Source: an uncultured Brachybacterium sp. (GTDB lineage Bacteria; Actinomycetota; Actinomycetes; Actinomycetales; Dermabacteraceae). Taken from it: a stretch of 64,000 nt of DNA. Of the stretch, positions 44,132 to 51,216 are shown in pieces. The notes under the pieces were generated by a model. The model worked only from the letters and a program-made list of their open reading frames with translations. It was not told where the DNA came from and did no database searches. The stretch lies in NCBI RefSeq assembly GCF_947500705.1, contig NZ_CANMSY010000008.1, forward strand, positions 1 through 64,000, read 5' to 3'. Both the position numbers and the translations under genes were made by a program. How positions within the stretch are numbered: the first letter of the stretch is position 1; each line of letters begins with the position of its first letter.

Positions 44132-44767
44132 TCAGAGCCGACGGGCGAGGCCGCGGAAGGTGTGCCAGTGCTTCGGGCCGCTGAAGGACCGGCCGTCATG
44201 CTCCTCCTCGACCAGTTCGAGCACCTCGAACCCGTCCAGCAGGTCCTCGACCTCCTGCCGCGACAGGAAGGTGCCGTCCGTCCCTGCCCAGTCATCACGC
44301 ACCCCGAAGAAGTCCACGGCCAGGATCCCGCCTGGTCGCAGGGCGGTCCTCACGGCCTCCCACAGCCCATCGATGGAATCACGGGGGACGAAGGGCAGGG
44401 AGGCGCAGGCCAGGATCAGATCGGCCCTGGGAAGTTCACGGAGCTGCGCGAGGTCGACGATCTCGGGATGCACCGGCAGCGCGGCGGCCAGCTCCTCGAG
44501 GGCCCCGCTCACGCTCGGGTCCACGTCATAGGCGTGGACCGTGAACCCGTTCTCGGCCAGGAATCGTGCTTCGATGCCGCGACCGCATCCAAGCTCGATC
44601 GCCACTGGTCGAGCGTCCTCGCCGAGGGTCTCACGCTCGGCGGCGTACCCGGCCTCCGCACCGCCGCGGGCGAGCGCGAGCGCCCTTCCGGCGAGGGGAC
44701 GCACCGGGCGCCCGGCCTGGGCCTGGTTGTATCCGGAGAAGTCACGGTCGATGCTGTTGTGCTGCAT
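44132..44767 (-). CDS. SAM-dependent methyltransferase (class I)
   Basis: A 211-residue protein from the ATG at 44767 (MQHNSIDRDFSGYNQAQAGR). Motif I is IELGCGRGIEARFLAENG, with the acidic end of strand 2 as YDVDPS, and motif IV-like LILACASLPFVP. It resembles TehB/UbiE-type enzymes (Methyltransf_11/25). The substrate is unknown. It lies downstream of the SpoIIM-like gene on the same strand, with an 80-base gap. Confidence 0.85.
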   Translation of the reverse strand: MQHNSIDRDFSGYNQAQAGRPVRPLAGRALALARGGAEAGYAAERETLGEDARPVAIELGCGRGIEARFLAENGFTVHAYDVDPSVSGALEELAAALPVHPEIVDLAQLRELPRADLILACASLPFVPRDSIDGLWEAVRTALRPGGILAVDFFGVRDDWAGTDGTFLSRQEVEDLLDGFEVLELVEEEHDGRSFSGPKHWHTFRGLARRL

Positions 44768-44846
44768 GGCAGCGAGCGTAACGACATCCCTCACGTCCGG
44801 CCGTCGGCACCCCGGCGAGAGTGTTCGTCGTGGCAGAGGTGGCAGC

Positions 44847-45842
44847 TCAGCCGGCGGTCGCGACGTGGTCGCCGACCAGCTCCGCGGAGAGGTCACCGGT
44901 GATGCCGGCGCGATGCACCTGGCGACCGCGTCCCAGCATGAACACCAGGAAGGCCAGCCAGGCCGCGACGCCGATGCCGATCCGCACCGCGGGCGGCAGG
45001 GAGCTCGGCGTCACGAAAGCCTCGATGAACCCGGAGATCAGCAGGACGGGAACCAGCCCGATCGCCACGGTCACCAGGGCGCGGGCGGAGCGCGAGAGCG
45101 CCCAGAGCCGCGGCACCGGGCCGGGTCGCACCCAGGCCCAGAAGGTGCGCAGACCGGCCCCGGCGCCGACCAGCACCGAGGTGATCTCGAGCAGCCCGTG
45201 CGGAAGGATGTAGACGAAGAAGGTGCCCAGGCCGCCGTAGGCCCCCATCACCCCCGCGGACAGGCCGACGTTCAACCCGTTCTGCAGGAGCATGATCACC
45301 GGCCAGATCCCGGTGACGCCGAAGACCACCGCCTGCACCGTGATCCAGGCGTTGTTCGTCCACACCTGGGCGGCGAAGCCCGTAGCCTCGCCCTGGAAGT
45401 AGTAGCTGACGAAATCGCGCTGGGCGAGGGAGCGCTGCTGCGCCTCGGGCACCACCAGCTCCCTCGCCGTGGCATCGAAGCCGAAGTAGAAGCCCGCCAC
45501 CAGGGCCGAGACGAGGAAGAGGCCGGCCGCCAGAGCCACCGTCCACCGTGCCTGGTAGAGCGCTGCGGGCAGATCCTCCCAGAAGAAGGTGCGGGCGTGC
45601 TTCCACAGCGGGATGCGGGCCCCGGTGATCCGGAGCCGTGCTCGATGCACCAGCAGGGAGAGCCGCGAGATCAAGGCCGGGTCGGGATTGGTGGAGCGGA
45701 CGGTGGACAGGTGGGTGGAGGTCTCCTGGTAGAGGGAGAGCAGCTCGTCGATTCCGGCCGCGTCGAGTTGGCGGCTCCGGGTCAGCTCCTGGAGCCGGTC
45801 CCACTGGGGCCGGTGCACGGCGATGAAGGCGTCGGTGTCCAC
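44847..45842 (-). CDS. SpoIIM-like (stage II sporulation protein M) membrane protein
   Basis: A 331-residue protein from a GTG at 45842. The first 100 residues are soluble and helical (FIAVHRPQWDRLQELTR, the expected SpoIIM-family start in actinobacteria); about six membrane segments follow, including FYFGFDATARELVVPEAQQ and the conserved LPHGLLEITSVLVGAGAG near the end. In endospore formers SpoIIM dissolves septal peptidoglycan with SpoIIDP; in actinobacteria the gene accompanies the RDD protein and the MoxR cluster, with unknown function. Confidence 0.9.
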   Translation of the reverse strand: MDTDAFIAVHRPQWDRLQELTRSRQLDAAGIDELLSLYQETSTHLSTVRSTNPDPALISRLSLLVHRARLRITGARIPLWKHARTFFWEDLPAALYQARWTVALAAGLFLVSALVAGFYFGFDATARELVVPEAQQRSLAQRDFVSYYFQGEATGFAAQVWTNNAWITVQAVVFGVTGIWPVIMLLQNGLNVGLSAGVMGAYGGLGTFFVYILPHGLLEITSVLVGAGAGLRTFWAWVRPGPVPRLWALSRSARALVTVAIGLVPVLLISGFIEAFVTPSSLPPAVRIGIGVAAWLAFLVFMLGRGRQVHRAGITGDLSAELVGDHVATAG

Positions 45843-45958
45843 GCTCTCAGGGTATGGTCCCGCACGGCTCGGGACCGCCGACGAAAGTCGGAGGCCGGGG
45901 CATCGGAAGCCGACGGTCGGCGCTGACCTCCGCGTCGCTGCGATGTCAGGATGGGGTC

Positions 45959-46807
45959 ATGGCAACCATGGGAACCACAGCGGCGGTCTCCTCCGTCGAT
46001 CGCGATGCCCTGATCACCGGGGACGCGGTGCTGCTGGACCTGCGCACGGCGTCCTTCGCCACCCGCATGCTCTCCGCGGTGATCGACGGGGTTCTCCAGC
46101 TGGCGGTCCTGGTCGGGGGCACCATCGCGATGGTCTGGCTCACCGCTCGTGCCGAGCTCGATGACGGCCTGGTCATTGCGGGCGTGCTGGTGATGTCGGT
46201 GCTCGCGTACGTCGGCTATCCGGTGCTGTGCGAACTGCTGCTGCGCGGCCGCTCGGTGGGCCGCCTGGTCATGGGCACCCGTGTGGTGCGTGATGACGGC
46301 GGGCCCGTCCATGTGCGCCAGTCCCTGATCCGCGCGGTGATGGCGATGCTCGAGATCTGGTCGACCTCCGGAGCCATCGCACTGACCTGCTCGGTCATCG
46401 ACCGCAGGGCACGACGGGTGGGAGATCTGCTGGCCGGCACGATGGTGATCCAGGAGCGGATGCGCGACCGCACTCCCCTGCGCGTCGAGGTGCCCGCCTC
46501 GCTGCAGGACTGGGTGCAGGGCGCGGACGTCGGGCGCCTGCCGGTCACGCTGATGCAGGACGTCCGCTCTTTCCTGCCCAGGGCGACCACGATCAATCCG
46601 GAGTCCCGCCGTCAGCTCTCCCGGGATCTGCTGCGGCGGACCCTGCCCCACGTCGCCCCGGCGCCGCCGCCGGGCACCGACCCGGAGGAGTTCCTCACCG
46701 CGGTGCTCGCCGAACGGTCCCGTCGTGATGAGCATCGGCTGCGACGCAACCAGGAGCGGCAGCGAGAGCTCTCCGCCGAGGTGCGAGCGGTGCCGTTCAG
46801 CGCCTGA
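45959..46807 (+). CDS. RDD family membrane protein
   Basis: A 282-residue protein with AGGATGGGG before the ATG at 45959. The RDD domain (about 20-165) has the typical RTASFATRMLSAVIDGVLQL at its start and IDRRARRVGDLLAGTMVI near its end, with three membrane segments. The soluble C-terminal half contains ARRAE-like charged helices (RRDEHRLRRNQERQREL). The divergent neighbour is spoIIM-like, a common pairing. Role unknown, perhaps ion exchange or envelope assembly. Confidence 0.9.
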   Translation: MATMGTTAAVSSVDRDALITGDAVLLDLRTASFATRMLSAVIDGVLQLAVLVGGTIAMVWLTARAELDDGLVIAGVLVMSVLAYVGYPVLCELLLRGRSVGRLVMGTRVVRDDGGPVHVRQSLIRAVMAMLEIWSTSGAIALTCSVIDRRARRVGDLLAGTMVIQERMRDRTPLRVEVPASLQDWVQGADVGRLPVTLMQDVRSFLPRATTINPESRRQLSRDLLRRTLPHVAPAPPPGTDPEEFLTAVLAERSRRDEHRLRRNQERQRELSAEVRAVPFSA

Positions 46808-46828
46808 CCGAGGGCGGTCCTGCTGCCG

Positions 46829-46862
46829 AGCCGATCCAGCAGCAGAGCCGATCCAGCAGCAG
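46829..46862 (+). repeat. two tandem 17-bp repeats
   Basis: AGCCGATCCAGCAGCAG occurs twice, 46829-46845 and 46846-46862, and a third copy starts (AGCCG) before it breaks off. It lies in the 128-base gap between the RDD gene and the convergent phosphomannomutase gene. There is no clear hairpin. Probably a slippage duplication. Confidence 0.7.
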
Positions 46863-46935
46863 AGCCGCGGGCCACCGACGGTGCGGCGGAACACCAGCGG
46901 CGCCGCTGGAGAACCTCCCCGCCGATCGGCGGCTG

Positions 46936-48588
46936 CTACGCCGTCGGCGACTGATGGCGGCCGGCGATGAGCACCGGGATCCCGCCCTCGACCGGGTGGA
47001 CTCGCGCACAGCTGCTGCACTGCATCGCCCGTTCCACATCACGCAGCTCTCCACCGCAGTCCGGGCAGCGCAGGATCGTGCGCACCCAGGCGGGCACATC
47101 CGCGCCGCTCGCCCCCGCGGGGAGGGCCCAGGTGCCCGGAACCTCGATGTCGCCCTCGTGCGCAAGTGCGAGGATCTCATCCCGGATCCGGGTCATGGTC
47201 GTCTCCTGCTCCGCCTCGACGTTCAGCCGCAGCAGTGCCTCGGTCTGGGAGGAGCGCAGGGAGAACCACCAGCGGTCCTCGGCTGCCAGGTCCTGGTCCC
47301 AGTGCTCGACGGTGAGCCCGTCGAGTTCGTCGGTGCGCGCGCCGGGCAGCACGCTCATGTGCTCACGCACCCGGTCGCGGGCAGCAGCGGCGTCGGCGAC
47401 CCGGAGGTTGATCTCGCCGCTGGTGGCGTAGGGATCATGCGCCGCGACCAGGGAGGAGAAGGCCCCCTCGGAGGCCGAGAGGGCGGCCAGCACGTGCAGC
47501 GCGGCGAGCATCCCCGAATCGGCGAAGAAGAAGTCCCGGAAGTAGTAGTGCGCGGAGTGCTCGCCGCCGAACACCGCATCGCGTTCGGCCATGATCGTCT
47601 TGATCAGCGCGTGGCCGACGGACGTGCGCACGGGCTCTCCCCCGGCCTCACGGACGGCCTCGGCCACATGGCGGGAGGAGACCAGGTTCGCGACCACAGC
47701 CGGGCGCTCCTCCCCGGCGGCGCGGGCACGGGCGATCTCGCGCCGGGCGATCAGGGCGGTGATCGCCGAGGGCGGCACCGGCACCCCGTTCTCGTCCAGG
47801 ACCACGCAGCGGTCGGCATCGCCGTCGAAGGCGAGGCCGAGGTCCGCGCCCTCCCGGAGCACCGCTTCCTGAAGATCGATCAGATTCTCCGGGCGCAGCG
47901 GATCGGCGGGGTGGTGGGGGAAACTGCCGTCGAGCGCGAAATGGAGCTCGATCAGCTCGATCTGGGGAAGCACTCCGAGCACTGCAGGAGCAGTGTGTCC
48001 GGCCATCGCGGAGGCCGCATCGACCACCACCCGCAGCGGGCGGGTCCCGGGCAGGGGCACCAGACGGTGGAGGGTTGCGGCGTAGTCGGCAAGGGTGTCG
48101 ATCCCCTCGGAACGGCCTTCTCCATGCGGCGGGATCTCGCCTGCCCGCAGGTAGGCCTCGGCGCCGCGGCGGATCTCCTCGAGACCGGTGTCTCGCCCCA
48201 CCGGGCGGGCGCCGGGGAGGCACAGCTTCATCCCGTTGTCCGCCGCCGGGTTGTGGGAGGCGGTGACCATCACGCCGGCCGCGCGGTGCAGTCCCGAGGC
48301 GCAATAGAGCTGGTCGGTCGAGGACAGGCCCGCATCGGCGACGATCGCGCCCCGGAGCACTGCGCCCTCGATCACAGCGCTCGACAGCTCCGGGGAGCTC
48401 AGGCGCATGTCATGGGCGACGATCAGCTCCGGCGCATCCAGGAAATCCGCGAAGGCGGCGCCGAGTGCACGGGCGATCTCTGCCGTGAGCTCCTCGCCCG
48501 CCACGCCCCGCACGTCATTGGTCTTGACGATGCCGGAGAGGTCATGGACGTCGGCCGTGGTGGCTGGACGGCTGCTCGGCTCAGTCAT
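46936..48588 (-). CDS. manB: phosphomannomutase (ManB) with C-terminal Trm112-like zinc ribbon
   Basis: A 550-residue protein; usual ManB enzymes have about 460. The mutase part has the catalytic TASHNP loop with S111, the metal loop DGDADR (about 250-260), the sugar-binding GEHSAHYYF and the phosphate-binding RSSQTEALLRLNVEA. From 505 a Trm112-type domain is fused: C508-P-D-C511 and C524-S-S-C527, followed by HPVEGGIPVLI. The enzyme interconverts mannose 6-phosphate and mannose 1-phosphate, needed for GDP-mannose and cell-envelope mannans. AGGAG precedes the ATG at 48588, and the start overlaps the DUF3499 stop by 8 bases. Confidence 0.93.
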   Translation of the reverse strand: MTEPSSRPATTADVHDLSGIVKTNDVRGVAGEELTAEIARALGAAFADFLDAPELIVAHDMRLSSPELSSAVIEGAVLRGAIVADAGLSSTDQLYCASGLHRAAGVMVTASHNPAADNGMKLCLPGARPVGRDTGLEEIRRGAEAYLRAGEIPPHGEGRSEGIDTLADYAATLHRLVPLPGTRPLRVVVDAASAMAGHTAPAVLGVLPQIELIELHFALDGSFPHHPADPLRPENLIDLQEAVLREGADLGLAFDGDADRCVVLDENGVPVPPSAITALIARREIARARAAGEERPAVVANLVSSRHVAEAVREAGGEPVRTSVGHALIKTIMAERDAVFGGEHSAHYYFRDFFFADSGMLAALHVLAALSASEGAFSSLVAAHDPYATSGEINLRVADAAAARDRVREHMSVLPGARTDELDGLTVEHWDQDLAAEDRWWFSLRSSQTEALLRLNVEAEQETTMTRIRDEILALAHEGDIEVPGTWALPAGASGADVPAWVRTILRCPDCGGELRDVERAMQCSSCARVHPVEGGIPVLIAGRHQSPTA

Positions 48589-48952
48589 TGGCGCTCCTGA
48601 CCACATGGAGATGGCGGGCGGGAGCAGCGCCTCGGGCCGGGGTGTCGTGGGATCCACGGACTGTGGCGCGCACCGTCGCCGGGGCCGACTCGATGCTCTC
48701 GTGCCGGGGACGCACAGCATCGGCCAGCGCGACCAGGTCGTCGCTGACCCCCTCGGCACCGGGCACCCGCAGCAGCTCCCAGCCGCGCGGGGCGGTCATC
48801 CGGCTCGCGTGCTCACGGCAGAGGTCGTAGGCATGGGGCTCGCTGATCCTGGACAGGGGGCCGAGCACCGCCGTCGAGTCCTCGTACACGAAGGTCAGCG
48901 AGCTGACGGCTGGCCTGGAGCAGGCGGTCCGAGAGCATTCACGAGCAGGCAC
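48581..48952 (-). CDS. DUF3499 family protein
   Basis: A 123-residue protein. The core VPARECSRTACSRPAVSSLTFVYEDSTAVLGPL to SEPHAYDLCREHASRMTAPRGWELLRVP is the DUF3499 family (Rv3258c) with conserved Cys residues at about 6, 11 and 50, possibly metal ligands. The start codon is uncertain: GTG at 48952 (VPAREC) or GTG at 48970, both weakly preceded. The polar tail (about 65-123) is disordered. Its stop overlaps the manB start, as in M. tuberculosis where the genes are adjacent. Function unknown. Confidence 0.88.
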   Translation of the reverse strand: MPARECSRTACSRPAVSSLTFVYEDSTAVLGPLSRISEPHAYDLCREHASRMTAPRGWELLRVPGAEGVSDDLVALADAVRPRHESIESAPATVRATVRGSHDTPARGAAPARHLHVVRSAND

Positions 48953-49075
48953 GTCCAGCAGTCTACGCACGAACGCCGACGACCTGCCGAGGGCGCGCCC
49001 TGCGGAAGCGGTGAAGGGATTCCCCGCGGCGGATGCAGGCAGGAACCGCCGCGGTCGGCCGCTAGAGTGCGCTCC

Positions 49076-49531
49076 ATGGATGTCGAGCCGCTGCTCCCCG
49101 GGCCCTCGGCCCCTCGTCAGGGTCCGCGCCGCCGCGATCGCCGCGGCCGCGGGAGGCGCTGGGACCTGATCCCGCCCCATCTGCCCGGCCATCGCTCGCG
49201 CCGGGATCGCTTCGACGACCTCGTCACCGACGCCGGGGCGATGCTCGCCGAACGGTTTCCGCGCCGGCTGGCACATATGCAGGTGCTGGTCGAGGAGGTG
49301 CCGCCGGCCGATCCTGCCCCCTGGGAGGAGGCGTCGGTGCTGCTCGGACGGGTGATCCCGCCCTCGCGCACCCATCCCGCCCGGGTCATCCTCTACCGGC
49401 GGCCGCTGCAGACCCGCTGCGCCGACGAGGCGGAGCTGGAGATGCTGGTGCGGCAGGTGCTGTCCGAGCAGATCGGCTCGTTGCTGAACATCCCGCCCGA
49501 GGACGTGGATCCCGAGGCCTGGAGCGGGTGA
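49076..49531 (+). CDS. zincin-like protein lacking the HExxH motif
   Basis: A 151-residue protein homologous to Rv3259, by position and pattern: an Arg-rich, disordered head (1-45), DLVTDAGAMLAERFPRRLAHMQVLVEEVPP, then LYRRPLQTRCADEAELEMLVRQVLSEQIGSLLNIPPEDVDPE. In true zincins the position of LVRQVLSEQIG has HExxHxxGxxD; here those His residues are absent, so catalysis is unlikely. The family name metallopeptidase is therefore misleading for this copy. It diverges from the DUF3499 gene, as in M. tuberculosis. Confidence 0.85.
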   Translation: MDVEPLLPGPSAPRQGPRRRDRRGRGRRWDLIPPHLPGHRSRRDRFDDLVTDAGAMLAERFPRRLAHMQVLVEEVPPADPAPWEEASVLLGRVIPPSRTHPARVILYRRPLQTRCADEAELEMLVRQVLSEQIGSLLNIPPEDVDPEAWSG

Positions 49532-49567
49532 CCCAGGTGTCCGTCACCGCACGCTGAACGGCTCCGC

Positions 49568-50662
49568 TCACTCCCCCAGGCGCACCACGACCGGCGTGCC
49601 GCCACCCTGGTCGGAGAGCACCGGGAGGGAGGACAGCAGCACGCCACCGGCACCATCATCAGCTCGCTGCATCCAACTCGCATGCACTGCTCCGGGCACG
49701 TCCGGGACCACGCTGAGCGCGGCGGCCGCGCCGCCGTCGACCTGCAGCTGCGCCGCGGTGAGAGTGGTGGTCGCGCCGGTGTTCACGGTGACGTCCGACG
49801 GTGCTCCGGCGGATCCGTCGGCCGCGATCGGCACCACGGTGACCGCAGAGTCTGCAGTGGCGACCAGGGTGAGCTCGCCGGCGCCGGCCTGGATCGGGAG
49901 GGCGCTCATGCCATGCGAGCTGAGTGCCGGGGCCGGGGCCACCAGGGTGAAGTCGACGGGGGCACCGATGGTGTCGCCCGGCAGGTCCGCCCCGGTGCGG
50001 GCGCTGCGAGTGACAGCGGTGATGGGGTCCGCGGCGCGGACGCTCACGGAATAGGTGCCGTCGGGCAGTCCGTCCAGCGGGGTGCGCAGCACCGTGCCGG
50101 CGGGAATCTCGATCTCCTCGAGAGCGGCGGTCTCGATGGCGCCCTCCGCACCGAGCACTTCGACCGTGGCCGTGGTGTCCGCACCCTGAGGGTTGGCGAG
50201 CACCAGCGTGGGCGAGGTCCCGGCGACATCCACCCCCGGCATCTGCAGCTCGGTCTCAGCGGAGGGCAGGGGCGAGAGGATCTCGGCGCCGCCGGGGGTG
50301 AGCCCTTCGCGCTCGGTGGTCTGGACGTGCATCACCAGCGGTGAGCCGAGCACGGAGACGTCCACGCCGACCGCGGCCTGGCCGGCGGCCACGGACTCGA
50401 GCAGCACCCGTTCCTCCGCCCCCGGAGCCACCACCACCTGGCTGCGTCCCTCCATCGCGGCGGGTCCGTCCTCGGTCCACAGCTGCACCGAGGCGGTCGC
50501 AGCGCGTTCGGTCGGGTTGTGGAGAACCAGCACGGAGCTATCCCCGGTGTCCGTCGACATGCCGAGGAAGCTCGCCTCGGTCACAGGCTCGGCACAGCGG
50601 GTGACCGCGAGCGAGCGGTAATCCCCGCTGGGGGTGATCGTGGACTGGAGAGAGTCGGTCAC
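49568..50662 (-). CDS. DUF5719 protein, C-terminal part
   Basis: A 364-residue protein starting at a GTG that overlaps the stop of the preceding frame (GTGA at 50659-50662). It has repeated beta-sandwich units: SSVLVLHNPTERAATASVQLW, SPTLVLANPQGADTTATVEV and ELTLVATADSAVTVVPI, as in DUF5719 proteins, which lie beside the large membrane glycosyltransferase in many actinobacteria. No signal peptide is present in this frame. The split from the N-terminal half may reflect a frameshift. Confidence 0.8.
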   Translation of the reverse strand: MTDSLQSTITPSGDYRSLAVTRCAEPVTEASFLGMSTDTGDSSVLVLHNPTERAATASVQLWTEDGPAAMEGRSQVVVAPGAEERVLLESVAAGQAAVGVDVSVLGSPLVMHVQTTEREGLTPGGAEILSPLPSAETELQMPGVDVAGTSPTLVLANPQGADTTATVEVLGAEGAIETAALEEIEIPAGTVLRTPLDGLPDGTYSVSVRAADPITAVTRSARTGADLPGDTIGAPVDFTLVAPAPALSSHGMSALPIQAGAGELTLVATADSAVTVVPIAADGSAGAPSDVTVNTGATTTLTAAQLQVDGGAAAALSVVPDVPGAVHASWMQRADDGAGGVLLSSLPVLSDQGGGTPVVVRLGE

Positions 50663-51216
50663 CGACGCCCGCCCTCGGAGGTCGCCGAGGCGACATGGAG
50701 GGGTCCCTCGGTCGCCGGCAGATCCAGCACGGAGACCCCGATGTCCTGGGAGACGGGCTGGTCCGCGAGATCCGAGCCGTCGGAGCTGCGGGCGGTGATC
50801 GACGGAGCGCGGACGGATCCGTCGTCCTCCTGCTGGGTGGCCGAACCGCTGACGGTGCCGAACAGGACCGACGAACCGGGTTCGACGGAGGCCGTGCGCA
50901 GGGAGATCGCGGTGCTGGGAGGGGTCACGGCGAGCTCGGCGTCCGGCCCGCTGTCCAGGAGCTGCTCAGGCAGCTGCAAAGGCCCTTGGCACCAGTGGGT
51001 GCTCGCACCGGGCACCGACTCAGCCGCCGCCCGCTGCACGACCGGCGGCTCCTTGGGAGCAGTGGTGGCCACGGCACCGGCGGCCACGGCGAGAGGCACC
51101 ACCGCGGCCAGGGACAGCAGGATCCTGGTCACGCTCCTGCGCGGACGCTCCGGAGCGGAGGGCTCCTCGCGACCGTCCAGCAGGGAGTCGTTCTCCGGGG
51201 TCGAGTTCTCAGCCAT
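50659..51216 (-). CDS. DUF5719 protein, N-terminal part with membrane anchor
   Basis: A 185-residue protein from the ATG at 51216 (MAENSTPENDS). A cytoplasmic polar head (1-30) and one membrane segment (VTRILLSLAAVVPLAVAAGAVAT) lead to a beta-rich extracellular part (CQGPLQLPEQLL, then GSSVLFGTVSG). It ends LHVASATSEGGRR just where the C-terminal frame starts one base offset. The 8-base overlap with the upstream glycosyltransferase gene shows tight coupling. In relatives both halves form one chain of about 500-550 residues. Confidence 0.78.
   Translation of the reverse strand: MAENSTPENDSLLDGREEPSAPERPRRSVTRILLSLAAVVPLAVAAGAVATTAPKEPPVVQRAAAESVPGASTHWCQGPLQLPEQLLDSGPDAELAVTPPSTAISLRTASVEPGSSVLFGTVSGSATQQEDDGSVRAPSITARSSDGSDLADQPVSQDIGVSVLDLPATEGPLHVASATSEGGRR

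Noticed and set aside
46829..46862. 17-bp tandem repeat as a regulatory site
   Set aside because: It lies between convergent genes where no promoter is expected, so slippage duplication is the simplest reading.
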